64,000 nucleotides of DNA from Nocardiopsis_B mangrovi (GTDB lineage Bacteria > Actinomycetota > Actinomycetes > Streptosporangiales > Streptosporangiaceae). Shown in pieces: positions 43,366 to 52,243 of this stretch. Numbering within the stretch: the stretch's first letter is position 1; the number at the start of each line of letters is the position of its first letter. The notes beneath the pieces were generated by a model. That model did not search any database. It saw only the letters and a program-made list of their open reading frames with translations, and was not told the DNA's origin. The stretch spans positions 62,001 to 126,000 of the forward strand of contig NZ_JBHSFQ010000007.1 of the NCBI RefSeq assembly GCF_042653925.1, given 5' to 3'. Both the position numbers and the translations under genes were made by a program.

Positions 43366-44487
43366 GTGAACATCCTCGTCTCCGGAGCCGGCATCGCCGG
43401 GCTCGCCTGCGCGCGTGAGCTCGGCACCCGCGGCCACGACGTCACCGTCGTCGAGTACGCCCGCCGCCTCCGGATCGCCGGCACACCCATCGACATCCGC
43501 GGTGATGCCATCGAGACCGTGGACAGGATGGGACTGCTCGCGAAGATCCGGCGGCGACGGGTCCGGATGTCCGAGCTCACCCGGTTCGTCGACAGCGAGG
43601 GCGAGCCGGTGGCCCGGATACCGATGGCGGAGGTCAGCGACTCCGACGACGACATCGAGCTCCTCCGAGAGGACCTCGTGCGCGTCCTCGCCGCTGAGCT
43701 CCCGGACACCGCGGCGATCCGCTTCGGCGACTCGATCGCGGCACTGACCGACGATGCCGAGGGCGGCGGCGTCGACGTGCGTTTCGCATCGGGCCGCACC
43801 GGGCGCTACGACCTGGTGCTCGGCGCCGACGGCCAGCACTCCGCGGTGCGCCGGCTGGTGTTCGGGCCCGACGAGGACTACCTCCGGCACCTCGGTGTCT
43901 ACTTCGCCCTCGCCGACCACCCCGGCGAGGCGCGATCCGAGGGGGCCAACTCCATATACAACCTTCCCGGCCGGATGGCGGGGATCTTCCATTACAACGG
44001 CACGGCCGTCGCGGTCTTCCAGTTCCGCTCGGAACCGATCGACTACGACCACCACGACCTGGACGCCCAGAAGAGGATCCTCATCGACGCCTTCGCGGGC
44101 CACGGCTCGTGGCGGATCCCGGAGCTGCTCGACGCCGCCCGCGCCGATCCCGGTTTCTACTTCACCTCCGCGAGCCAGATCCACCTGCCCTCCTGGCACC
44201 GCGGCCGCGTCGCCCTCGTCGGGGACGCCGGGTACTGCCCCGCCTTCCTGTCCGGCCGGGGCACCTCGCTCGCGCTCACCGGCGCCCGCTTCCTCGCCGA
44301 AGGACTCGAGCGGTCCGGCGGTGACCACACCGCGGCGTTCGCACGGTACGAGGCCCGGCAGCGCCCCTACGTCACCTTCGCCCAGGGCCGCGCCGACAGC
44401 GGCCGCGACCGCATGCTGCCGGCCAACTGGGCCGCCATCGCCGCCCGCAACGAGGCGCTGCGGGCCGCCGGAGCCGGCGCGCCCTGA
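43366..44487 (+). CDS. FAD-dependent monooxygenase (aromatic hydroxylase / TetX-like)
   Basis: 373 residues from GTG 43366 with GGAG 8 nt upstream; longer frames lack a ribosome site. FAD motifs: GAGIAGL at residues 7-13, LGADGQHSAVR near 160, and VALVGDAGYCPAFLSGRG near 285. Group A flavin monooxygenases hydroxylate or epoxidise aromatic compounds, and some inactivate tetracyclines or rifamycins. Followed after 262 bp by a DHA2-type exporter on the same strand, suggesting a modify-and-export pair under the divergent TetR. Confidence 0.9.
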   Translation: MNILVSGAGIAGLACARELGTRGHDVTVVEYARRLRIAGTPIDIRGDAIETVDRMGLLAKIRRRRVRMSELTRFVDSEGEPVARIPMAEVSDSDDDIELLREDLVRVLAAELPDTAAIRFGDSIAALTDDAEGGGVDVRFASGRTGRYDLVLGADGQHSAVRRLVFGPDEDYLRHLGVYFALADHPGEARSEGANSIYNLPGRMAGIFHYNGTAVAVFQFRSEPIDYDHHDLDAQKRILIDAFAGHGSWRIPELLDAARADPGFYFTSASQIHLPSWHRGRVALVGDAGYCPAFLSGRGTSLALTGARFLAEGLERSGGDHTAAFARYEARQRPYVTFAQGRADSGRDRMLPANWAAIAARNEALRAAGAGAP

Positions 44488-44749
44488 ACCCGGCGCGATG
44501 CGGCCGGCCGCCGGTTCCCCGGCGTCATCCTGACAACGGCCCACGGCCTCGGCCGACCACCCGGCGACACCGCCGTGCGCGGTACCGCCACCGGCCCCGT
44601 GCCGATCGGGCGCGACCGCCACGCAACGGGCGTCCGCACCCGCCCACCCCCGGAAGCCGGCGCGGCCGGCGACCCGCGCCGAGCGCGCCGCCCACGGGAC
44701 GCGCCGTTCGCCGGGACCCCACCCTCCGATGCGCTGGAGGACATACACA

Positions 44750-46243
44750 GTGAACGACACGCTGGAAGAGCGCGCCCCCGGCGCCCAAGAGCACCGCTGG
44801 AGCAAGCGGCTCATCCTCTGGGCTGCCGTTCTCACCCTCGCCAACGTCCTGGCCGACGTGGCCATCGGCTCGCCCATGATGGTCCTGCCCCAGTTGCTGG
44901 AGCATTTCGACACCGACCAGGCCGCGTGGCTGAATGCCAGCGCGATGCTGGCCGGGGCCATCTGGTCGCCGCTGCTCGCGAAGAGCTCCGACATCTTCGG
45001 CAAGCGCCGGATACTCATCGGCACGCTGCTGCTCGCCTGCGCGGGAGCGCTGGTGTGCCTCGTCGCCCCCAACGTCTGGATCTTCCTGGCGGGGCGCTTC
45101 CTCCAAGGCGCAGCCTTCGCCGCGATCTTCATCACGGTGGCCCTCACACGCCAGATCTGCACCCCGGGGGTGGCGATGGCCGTGGTCGGGCTCGTGACGT
45201 CCGGCTCGTCGGTCGTCGGAATCATCGAGCCGTTCCTGATGAAGCCGTTCATCGACGCGTTCGGCTACCGGAGCGTGTTCGTCGCTGCGGCGCTGCTCGC
45301 CGCGGCGGCCGCCGTCTGCGTGCGGTCCTTCATCCCGGAGTCGCCGATCCGCGGCACCGGCCGGATCGACGTGGGCGGGGCGCTCCTGCTCGGCGGCGGC
45401 CTGGGCGCGGTGCTCGCCTACATCAGCCTCGGCAGTGACCTCGGATGGCTGTCCGGGGGCATGGTCGCGCTGCTGGCGGCCGGTGGCGCCGCGTTCGCGA
45501 GCTGGTCGTTCCTGGCGCTGCGGGTCGACGAGCCCATCATCGACATCCGGGCCCTCAGCCGCCCGATCCTGCTGACGCTGCTGGCCCTGGTCCTGGCGGC
45601 AGGCTCCTTCCGGAGCATGCTGCAACTGACGGGCATCATCGCCCAGGTCCCCCCTGACCTGGGGCTCGGTTACGGGCTGGGCGACGGAGAGGCGGTCGCC
45701 GTGCTGCTCGCCACGCCCAACTTCGGCATCGTCATCGGCGGCACGTGCGCCGGATGGCTCGCGGGGCGGTTCGGCCCCGCACTGCCCCTCCTGGGCGGCA
45801 TCGCCGTCGGGATCGTGGCGACGTTCGCGATGCTGGCGGGCGTATCGGTGCTCCCGCTGGCGATCGCCTGCGGCGCCATGGTCGGCATCGCCGCCGGCGC
45901 GATCGGCGCCTCCGGCTACAACCTGGCGACCGGCATCGAGGCGCCCGAGCGGCAGGGCACGATCGCCGGCCTGGTGTCGGTCGTGCTCGCCCTGGGCTCC
46001 GTCGTCTTCAACTTCGCCGGGGGCGAGGTGCTCAAGGCGACCCGGATTCCCGGGGCCTTGGCCGGCGGCGCCCCGGTGAGCACGGCGACCGGCGTGTACC
46101 TCTACGTCGCGATGGCGGGGGTGCTCTTCGTCCTCGCCGCGGTACCCGCGATCATGCTGACCCGCAGCCGGACCGCCGCGCCCGGGGCACCGCGGAGTCC
46201 GGGCTCACCCGCGGTCGGCCGGGGCCGACAATTCAGTGGTTGA
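44750..46243 (+). CDS. MFS transporter, DHA2 (14-TM) type
   Basis: 497 residues from GTG 44750 with GGAGG 9 nt upstream. Fourteen predicted helices. Loop 2-3 reads AKSSDIFGKRRIL, and the motif C-like segment is near GSSVVGIIEP. The acidic/basic N-terminus is cytoplasmic and a Pro/Arg-rich tail follows the last helix. Proton-driven multidrug export is expected by family. Probably co-transcribed with the upstream monooxygenase. Confidence 0.9.
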   Translation: MNDTLEERAPGAQEHRWSKRLILWAAVLTLANVLADVAIGSPMMVLPQLLEHFDTDQAAWLNASAMLAGAIWSPLLAKSSDIFGKRRILIGTLLLACAGALVCLVAPNVWIFLAGRFLQGAAFAAIFITVALTRQICTPGVAMAVVGLVTSGSSVVGIIEPFLMKPFIDAFGYRSVFVAAALLAAAAAVCVRSFIPESPIRGTGRIDVGGALLLGGGLGAVLAYISLGSDLGWLSGGMVALLAAGGAAFASWSFLALRVDEPIIDIRALSRPILLTLLALVLAAGSFRSMLQLTGIIAQVPPDLGLGYGLGDGEAVAVLLATPNFGIVIGGTCAGWLAGRFGPALPLLGGIAVGIVATFAMLAGVSVLPLAIACGAMVGIAAGAIGASGYNLATGIEAPERQGTIAGLVSVVLALGSVVFNFAGGEVLKATRIPGALAGGAPVSTATGVYLYVAMAGVLFVLAAVPAIMLTRSRTAAPGAPRSPGSPAVGRGRQFSG

Positions 46244-46374
46244 CGGGCGGATCGCATGAGACGTTCGCGCCGACCGAGCGGATCGGTCGAGACAGGACGA
46301 CCGCGGAACGGACCCGTCCGCGGCGGGTGAACACGGGCGGGCTCCATGATCCGCACGGGAAAGGGATCGGCGGC

Positions 46375-46745
46375 ATGGCGACTCGGCTTGCGCAGGTTCG
46401 TATGAGTGCCCTGGACGAGGCCGCGCTCGGCCGGTTCTGGGCGGAGGCGCTCGGCTGGGGCCTTCCAGCGAGGGGCCCGGCGTGGCCAACCTGGAACCCG
46501 AGGGCTTCGCCTATCCGGACCCCGTCGCCGTCTGCCTCGACATCGTCGCCGTCCCGGAACCCAAGACGGTGAAGAACCGTGCGCACATCGACCTCGCCAC
46601 CACGTCCGCGACCCATCAGGCGGAGCTGGTCGCACGCCTTGAGCATCTCGGCGCGACGCCCGCCGACGTCGGGCAGGGCGACGTGCCGTGGACGGTCCTG
46701 GCCGACCCCGAGGGCGACGAGTTCTGCGTCCTCACCCCGCTCTGA
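46375..46745 (+). pseudogene. VOC/glyoxalase-like gene with a one-base deletion
   Basis: From ATG 46375 the frame encodes ALDEAALGRFWAEALGWGL, the start of a glyoxalase-like fold. Near 46462 the reading must shift by one base to continue as SSEGPGVANLEPEGF and then NRAHIDLATTS, GDVPWTVLADPEGDEFCV to the stop at 46745. One missing base explains it, so this is a recent frameshift or a sequencing error. Confidence 0.8.
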
Positions 46746-46814
46746 CGAGGGGCGGGCCGCCCCGGTCGGCCCCTCTGCCGGCGGTGCCGCTGCGGCCGGT
46801 GCGGTGTTCGCCGG

Positions 46815-47228
46815 TCAGGGTTCGAGGTTGATCTGCCAGGCGTGACCGTCGGGGTCGGCGCACAGGGCCGTGTAGCCCCAGGGCCGGTGCCCGGGTTCGG
46901 CCAGTACCTCCCCTCCGCTGCCGCGGATCCGCTCGACGAGGTCGGCGGCCTCCTGCTCGGTGGCCGCCGCGACGCCCATGAGGCACTCGCTGGTTCCGGC
47001 GGGGGCGGGTGCACGGCTGTCGCCGAGGACCCAGCCGAGGCCGTCGGCGGGGATGAGCGCCAACAGCGTGCGCTGGTCGATGCGGAACATCAGGGGTTCG
47101 GGTACGCCGTCCTCCTCGGTGGGTTCGCCCACGAGCTCGAACCCGAAGGCGTCGCGGTAGAACAGCATCGACCGCATCCGGTCGGCGATCGGCAGGCTGA
47201 TGTAAAGTCCGCGGGCCTTGGTGGACAC
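46815..47228 (-). CDS. VOC-family (glyoxalase/bleomycin resistance-like) protein
   Basis: 137 residues. GTG 47228 is chosen because GGAG lies 5 nt upstream; ATG 47264 is an alternative. One vicinal-oxygen-chelate module: LYISLPIADRMRSMLFYRDA at the start and CADPDGHAWQINLEP at the end, where metal-binding Glu/His positions lie. Could be a drug-binding or dioxygenase-like protein. Convergent with the broken VOC gene. Confidence 0.85.
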   Translation of the reverse strand: MSTKARGLYISLPIADRMRSMLFYRDAFGFELVGEPTEEDGVPEPLMFRIDQRTLLALIPADGLGWVLGDSRAPAPAGTSECLMGVAAATEQEAADLVERIRGSGGEVLAEPGHRPWGYTALCADPDGHAWQINLEP

Positions 47229-47409
47229 GACCACTCCGTCCGTTCGATGACATGACACGGTCATCCCTACCAGCCGCCGGCGACATCGGATCGGTGTCCG
47301 TCCCGTTCACCTCCTGCGGCAGGGTCGCGCCGGCGGCCGCGCGCACGGACACGGGAAGACGCGGCCGTTCGCCCTCGTCGATCGCTACCTTGTGGATAGG
47401 GTCGAACGC

Positions 47410-47698
47410 GAAACGTGATCACCGATGGAAGTGGCGGGGGCACGATCGCACCTACCGCTTCGTCAACAACAGCGACGTCGTCGCCCAGGTCCCGCCCGGA
47501 CCCGTCTACGCCCACGTCGCCGAGATGAAGTACTTCGACGCCGACGGCCGCCTGCGCGACCAGGCCCCCTCGGTCGCAGACGGCTTCGCCGACCGGCTCA
47601 AGGGCCACACCGCCGACCCGTTCGCCCCCGGCGCAGACGGCATCCGGGACCATCTCATGACCGCCTACCTCTCCCGCCTGGACGCCGCGGCGGCCTGA
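47410..47698 (+). pseudogene. Class 3 lipase, C-terminal remnant
   Basis: From about 47444 the frame reads RTYRFVNNSDVVAQVPP, then AHVAEMKYFDADGRL and ADPFAPGADGIRDHLM, the C-terminal part of class 3 lipases containing the catalytic Asp and His regions. The nucleophile part (GHSLGG) and any signal peptide are missing upstream; upstream frames give no match. A 5'-deleted gene. Confidence 0.7.
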
Positions 47699-47747
47699 CC
47701 GCGGCGACGCCCTCCCGGATCCGCCGGCCGGCCGCGGATGCGCGACG

Positions 47748-48629
47748 TCATTCCCGTGCCGCCGGCAGGGTCCGGGCCAGGAAGTCCCGGATGCGGCCGG
47801 CCGTGCTGTCCAGGTGGCTTTCCAGGAGGAAGTGGCCTCCTCCGGGCACCAGGTGGATCTCGGCGTCCGGCAGGTCCCGCGCGAACGCGCGGGCGCCGTC
47901 GGGGCCGAAGATGAGGTCCTCGGCGCCCCATACGGCCAGGAGCGGGACGCGGCTCTCCCGGAAGTACGCGTGTACCCGCGGGTAGAGGGGCGGGTTGGCG
48001 GCGTAGTCGCGGAAGAGGGCGAGCTGTACGAGGTCGTTGCCGGGGCGGCTGATGTCGCGGTGGTCGGCCGTCCAGGTGTCGGGATCGACCAGTTCGGGGC
48101 GGTCCACGCCGTGGAGGTACTGCCAGCGGACGGCGTCCAGGCCGAGGGCGGCTCGGACCGCCGGCTCCGTCTCGGGTCCCGGGTCCTTCGCGTAGGCCCA
48201 CACCGGTGCCCAGAACTCGGGGACGAAGCCGTCCTCGTAGGCGTTGCCGCTCTGGGTGATCACCGCGGTGACGGCCTGTGGGTCGCGCAGTGCGAGCCGC
48301 CACCCGATCGGCGCGCCGTAGTCCTGCACGTATATGGCGTAGTCGGTGACGCCGAGCCCGGCCAGGAGCGCCGCGGTGATGTCGGTGAGCGCGTCGAAGG
48401 TGTACGGGAACGCGTCGGCGGGCGGGGTGTCGGAGTGGCCGAAGCCGAGATGATCGGGGGCGATGACGCGGTACCGGTCGGCGAGCTCGGGGATCAGCCG
48501 GCGGAACATGCGCGAGCCGGTGGGGAATCCGTGCAGGAGCACGAGGGCCGGCGCGTCACGGGACCCGGCCTCCCGGTAGAAGACGCGGTGTCCGCGCACG
48601 GTGGCGTACTGATGGCGGATGCCGACCAT
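47748..48629 (-). CDS. Alpha/beta hydrolase with Asp nucleophile (epoxide hydrolase / haloalkane dehalogenase type)
   Basis: 293 residues from ATG 48629 with GGAGGG 6-7 nt upstream. Oxyanion HGFPTGS near 41. The nucleophile elbow reads VQDYGAPIG with Asp instead of Ser, pointing to epoxide hydrolases or dehalogenases rather than esterases. The acid residue lies near AEDLIF and His in GGGHFLLES. The cap region contains several Trp/Tyr. Divergent from a CGNR zinc-finger regulator 110 bp away. Confidence 0.9.
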   Translation of the reverse strand: MVGIRHQYATVRGHRVFYREAGSRDAPALVLLHGFPTGSRMFRRLIPELADRYRVIAPDHLGFGHSDTPPADAFPYTFDALTDITAALLAGLGVTDYAIYVQDYGAPIGWRLALRDPQAVTAVITQSGNAYEDGFVPEFWAPVWAYAKDPGPETEPAVRAALGLDAVRWQYLHGVDRPELVDPDTWTADHRDISRPGNDLVQLALFRDYAANPPLYPRVHAYFRESRVPLLAVWGAEDLIFGPDGARAFARDLPDAEIHLVPGGGHFLLESHLDSTAGRIRDFLARTLPAARE

Positions 48630-48739
48630 GACTAACCCTCCAAAGAACTTATGATGGTTATCGGGCGCCTTCATTGGAACGGATGCGCGGTAACCTGTCA
48701 AGTCGGCGAATGCGGTTAGAAACGGGGAGGCGGGCGGAC

Positions 48740-49243
48740 ATGATCGACGAACGAGCGCTGCTCGAAGCGCTGAACAGCACCCCCGTGGTGGACGGCCGCC
48801 CGCAGGACCTGTGGGCCGATGACGCCGCGCTGCGGCGGTGGGCACGGGAGCACGGCGGCACCGGTGACGCACCGGCGATCGACCGGCTTCGGACGGCGAG
48901 GGACGTGCTCCAGGCCGCCACACGCGGCCCCGTCCCCGAGGCGGAGCTGCAAGGGATGCTCGCCGGCGTCCGCCGGCTCCCCGAGGTCGGCGAGTCGGGC
49001 CTGCGGTGGCGCCTCCACGTGCCGCCCGAGCGGATGCTCGCGGTGGAGCTGGTACTCGCCTGGTTCGACGTCGAAGAACGCAGGCCCGGTCGGCTGCGCC
49101 CCTGCGGCAACGACGAGTGCCACCTCTTCCTCCTCGACCGCAGCCGCGCCAACACCGCCCGCTGGTGCTCGATGAAGACCTGCGGTAACCGCCTCAAGGC
49201 CCGCCGCCACCAGGAGCGCGCCCGTCAGGGGCCGACGTCCTGA
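48740..49243 (+). CDS. CGNR zinc-finger (ABATE-domain) transcriptional regulator
   Basis: 167 residues. The N-terminal ABATE domain (helical) is followed by the C-terminal zinc finger CGNDEC ... WCSMKTCGNR, the family's diagnostic Cys and CGNR motif, with a basic tail RRHQERARQ. ATG 48740 follows GGGGAGG. Probably regulates the divergent epoxide-hydrolase-like gene. Confidence 0.92.
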   Translation: MIDERALLEALNSTPVVDGRPQDLWADDAALRRWAREHGGTGDAPAIDRLRTARDVLQAATRGPVPEAELQGMLAGVRRLPEVGESGLRWRLHVPPERMLAVELVLAWFDVEERRPGRLRPCGNDECHLFLLDRSRANTARWCSMKTCGNRLKARRHQERARQGPTS

Positions 49244-49347
49244 CGGGCCCGCATGATCGGCTCCCGGCGGGCACCGCCCGCGCAGGGGCCAGGTGTCCGA
49301 ACCCCATCGGGCACCGTGAACCGGACGCAGCCGTAAGGAGCCTCACC

Positions 49348-49926
49348 ATGGGATTCGAGGGCCACCGCGTGGTCATCACCGCCGCCGGCCGCGGCTTCGG
49401 GCGCACGCTGGCGATCCGGTTCGCCGACCTCGGCGCCGAGGTCTTCCTGTCCGCGCGCAGCCGCGCCGCCGCCGAGCGCGTCCGCGACGAGATCCGCGGG
49501 CGGGGCCACAGCCGCGTCCACGCCTACGCCTGCGACCTGGCCGACCCCGCGTCGATCCGCGACTTCGCGTCCGCGGTGGCCCAGAGCACCGACCGCGTCG
49601 ACCTCCTGGTCAACAACGGCGCCCGCTACCTCGACGGGCCCGACCTGCTGGGGGCCTCCGACGCCGACATCGTCGAGACCGTCGCGTCCGGCGCCACGGG
49701 CACCCTCCTGGCCGTGAAGCACTTCCTGCCGCTGCTGCTCGAATCCGACGGGCCCGACGTGGTGACGCTGGTCTCCGCGTGCGCAGCGGCCGGCCACCAC
49801 CGGTCGGACGCGCACGACGCCTTCTACGCGGCCAAGAGCGCGCAGTCCCTCGTGGAGTGCGTCCTCTTCGCCGTCGGCCAGCCCCGCGACTGCTTCATCA
49901 AGGCGTTCCACTTCGAACAGGTCTGA
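49348..49926 (+). CDS. Short SDR-family protein
   Basis: 192 residues, about 50 short of a classical SDR. The nucleotide site is AAGRGFG (TGxxxGxG altered at the first Gly), then NNGA, Ser in LVSACAAAG, and Tyr/Lys in YAAK. It ends soon after the catalytic helix (KAFHFEQV), so the C-terminal substrate loop is missing. A truncated but possibly functional enzyme; no frame continuation is seen. Confidence 0.75.
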   Translation: MGFEGHRVVITAAGRGFGRTLAIRFADLGAEVFLSARSRAAAERVRDEIRGRGHSRVHAYACDLADPASIRDFASAVAQSTDRVDLLVNNGARYLDGPDLLGASDADIVETVASGATGTLLAVKHFLPLLLESDGPDVVTLVSACAAAGHHRSDAHDAFYAAKSAQSLVECVLFAVGQPRDCFIKAFHFEQV

Positions 49927-49980
49927 ACGCCCGCCCGCACCGGGCCGGCCCCGGCCCGACGGATCGTCCGGCCGCGTGCA

Positions 49981-51183
49981 CTAGCTCCGCGGGACGTCCT
50001 TGACGAACACGATCCCGTCGATGCCGCCCACGTGGGCCGGGTCCAAAGGGGCGTAGCCGAAGTAGGCGGGCACGCGCGGGGCGGGGCGCGTATCGCCGAG
50101 GGCCGCGGCCAGCCGGGGGGCGTCGACGAGGCGGCGGTCCCCCGGAAGCGCGTACAGGAGCCCTTCGACGGTGTCCGGGGGCGGGGTGTCCACCTGCTGG
50201 TGGCGGATGGTGCCGAGCGCCGTGGCCAGGAAGGCGTACCCCTCGCCCAGGCGGGTGCTCACGAGAGCGCCGGCGCTCCACCACTCCACCGGCCCCTGCC
50301 ACGTCCGCATCGAGCTCTTGTCCCGCTGGAGATGGGCGTTGTGGGCGTGGACCAGCACCGGGCTCTGCTCGGCGGCGGCCAGGAGGTTGTCGGCCATCAT
50401 CGCGTCCCGCAGGCCGACCAGCCGCGCCATGCGGCCCGGAGACGTGTCGGCCATCCAGTAGTGGTAGCGCAGCAGGCCGACGGCGGTCCGCCCGTACAGC
50501 CCCGCCCGGTCCCACTCGTCGCGCGAGGACGCCGCGGCCAGGTGCGGCGCCTGCGCGTCGAGCAGCGCCGCCAGGTCGTCGGCGAGCAGGCGCAGCTCCC
50601 CGGCTTCGGCCGATCGCCCTACGGACCGGGCCGGGTCCATCATCGCCGCGGGCTCGGCCCACCGGTCGTCGGCGCCGAACAGGCGATCGAGCGTGTCCGC
50701 GGTGCAGGGCAGCAGGTCCGCGTCGACCCGGGCGGCGAGGTAGCCGTGGAGTGCGGTGAGGGCCTGCCGGGGGCTCGCGGCGCCGGTGATCTCCAGCGGG
50801 CCGTCGAAACCGGCGAAGCGGAGCCGATCGGACGCGGGCCGGCCGTCGTTGTGGGCGCGCATCCAGCGCACGAGGTCGCGGTTGGCGGCGGACGCGCCGA
50901 ACCCGTGGCTGAAGCCGTGCTCCATGACGTCGTCGAGGCTGCCGGTGCCATAGGTGACGTAGTCGTCCACGGCCAGGCCCATCAGGCAGTCGCTCTCGAT
51001 GGCGATCACCCGGTAGCCCTCCTGCTCGACGAGCTGCCGGAAGAGCTCGTTGCGCAGGTCGAGCAGCATGTCCTCGCCATGGGTGGGCTCGCCCAGGGCG
51101 AGCAGCCGCGGTCGGGCCGCCAGCAGCCCCATGACCGCGCCGGCCTCGACGTTGTGGGCGGTGTCTTCGATTCCCGTGTCCAT
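49981..51183 (-). CDS. Erythromycin esterase family protein (first of two)
   Basis: 400 residues, about the length of EreA/EreB. Family motifs: LLALGEPTHGEDM (EATHG in Ere), VIAIESDC, and the His-rich VHAHNAHLQRD. Members hydrolyse macrolactone rings using a metal-independent His/Glu centre, though many homologues have unknown substrates. Divergent from a double-MerR regulator with an 18-bp palindrome in the 58-bp gap. Confidence 0.88.
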   Translation of the reverse strand: MDTGIEDTAHNVEAGAVMGLLAARPRLLALGEPTHGEDMLLDLRNELFRQLVEQEGYRVIAIESDCLMGLAVDDYVTYGTGSLDDVMEHGFSHGFGASAANRDLVRWMRAHNDGRPASDRLRFAGFDGPLEITGAASPRQALTALHGYLAARVDADLLPCTADTLDRLFGADDRWAEPAAMMDPARSVGRSAEAGELRLLADDLAALLDAQAPHLAAASSRDEWDRAGLYGRTAVGLLRYHYWMADTSPGRMARLVGLRDAMMADNLLAAAEQSPVLVHAHNAHLQRDKSSMRTWQGPVEWWSAGALVSTRLGEGYAFLATALGTIRHQQVDTPPPDTVEGLLYALPGDRRLVDAPRLAAALGDTRPAPRVPAYFGYAPLDPAHVGGIDGIVFVKDVPRS

Positions 51184-51186
51184 GCA

Positions 51187-51204
51187 TTCAACGGTATCGT
51201 TGAA
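51187..51204. promoter_or_regulatory. Palindromic operator between Ere homologue and MerR regulator
   Basis: TTCAACG-GTAT-CGTTGAA, 7-bp perfect arms, 4 bp upstream of the Ere ATG and 38 bp from the MerR start. It lies where either promoter would be occluded or remodelled. Confidence 0.65.
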
Positions 51205-51241
51205 CTTTCGGTGTAAACCTGTGCGCGGTATCGTGCGGATC

Positions 51242-51976
51242 GTGGCACGAAACCTTCAAAGCGGGATGCGGTTGCGGCCGATCGACCTGGCGCGCCGGCA
51301 CGGCCTGTCCACCCAGGCCGTCCGCAACTACGAGGAGGCCGGCATCCTTCCGGCCGCCGGCCGCACCGCCCACGGCTACCGCACCTACACCCCGCTGCAC
51401 GCGCGCGCCCTGACCGCGTTCCTTGCCCTGGTGCCCGGCCACGGCCACCAGCCCGCGGCGTCGATCATGCGGGCGGTGAACCGCAACGAGGTCGACGAGG
51501 CGTTCGACCTCATCGACGAGGGCCACGCCCGGCTGCTCGACGACCGGCGCACGCTCCAGGCCGTGGAGGGCGCACTCGGGAACCTCGCCCCCACCACCGC
51601 GTCCGAGCCTGCCGCTCCGGCGGCGGGGACCGGCGGCACGTTCATCGGGACGCTGGCGGGCGAGCTCGGGATCCGGCCCGCGACGCTGCGCAAGTGGGAG
51701 CGCGTCGGGCTGGTGCGCCCGCGCCGCGACCCGCTGACCGGGTACCGCGTCTACGACGCGGCCGATGTCCGCGACGCCCGGCTGGCCCACCAGCTCAGGC
51801 GGGGCGGCTACCTGCTGGAGCAGATCGCCCCGCTGATCGCCCAGGTGCGGTCGGCCGGCGGGCTGGAGCCGCTGGAGGGCGCGCTGCGCGACTGGCACGG
51901 CCGGCTGTCCGCCCGCGGGCGGGCGATGCTGACCGGGGCCGGTGAACTGGACGCCTACCTGCGCGAGCGCGGCTGA
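51242..51976 (+). CDS. Two-headed MerR regulator (TioE type)
   Basis: 244 residues with two MerR DNA-binding modules: residues about 10-60 (LRPIDLARRHGLSTQAVRNY) and about 135-185 (GTLAGELGIRPATLRKWE, TGYRVYDAADV). The duplicated architecture is that of the TioE family. GTG 51242 is preferred over the internal ATG. Its likely target is the divergent erythromycin-esterase homologue. Confidence 0.85.
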   Translation: MARNLQSGMRLRPIDLARRHGLSTQAVRNYEEAGILPAAGRTAHGYRTYTPLHARALTAFLALVPGHGHQPAASIMRAVNRNEVDEAFDLIDEGHARLLDDRRTLQAVEGALGNLAPTTASEPAAPAAGTGGTFIGTLAGELGIRPATLRKWERVGLVRPRRDPLTGYRVYDAADVRDARLAHQLRRGGYLLEQIAPLIAQVRSAGGLEPLEGALRDWHGRLSARGRAMLTGAGELDAYLRERG

Positions 51977-52070
51977 ATCGGGGCGTGAGCAGCAATCGAA
52001 CGGCCAGTGGCTCCAGCGGGCCGCACCGGGCGGCTCTACCGCCACCCAGCGTTCCGATGCGGTACGCGGG
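51975..52070 (+). repeat. Intergenic repeat, left copy flanking the AraC gene
   Basis: About 95 bp starting at the MerR stop. Its core 51979-52012 matches the reverse complement of 53381-53414 at about 30 of 34 bases (shared CGAACGGCCAGTGGC), and similarity extends about 55 bp further inward (CGTTCCGAT at its end). The internal hairpin is degenerate in this copy. Confidence 0.75.
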
Positions 52071-52124
52071 GCCGCCGCGCCGACTGGGTGAGCCGGCCGC
52101 GCTGGAGACTGCTCCGTGAATGCT

Positions 52125-52190
52125 CGACAGTTGCCGTGCGCCGTCGATCGAGTGAGCCCTGGATTGATCGACGGCGCACGGCAACTGTCG
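52125..52190. repeat. 25-bp perfect inverted repeat upstream of AraC
   Basis: Arms 52125-52149 (beginning CGACAGTTGCC) and 52166-52190 match perfectly around a 16-base loop. It lies between the MerR stop and the AraC start, 53 bp before the latter: an operator, terminator or part of the repeat element. Confidence 0.85.
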
Positions 52191-52243
52191 GGAACCACCC
52201 CCTCCGCGCTCGTTAGCGTCGCTGGTGAACGAAGGGGGAAGCG

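Noticed and set aside
44525..45625. 366-codon minus-strand frame
   Set aside because: Gln/Arg/Asp-rich shadow of the DHA2-type MFS gene.
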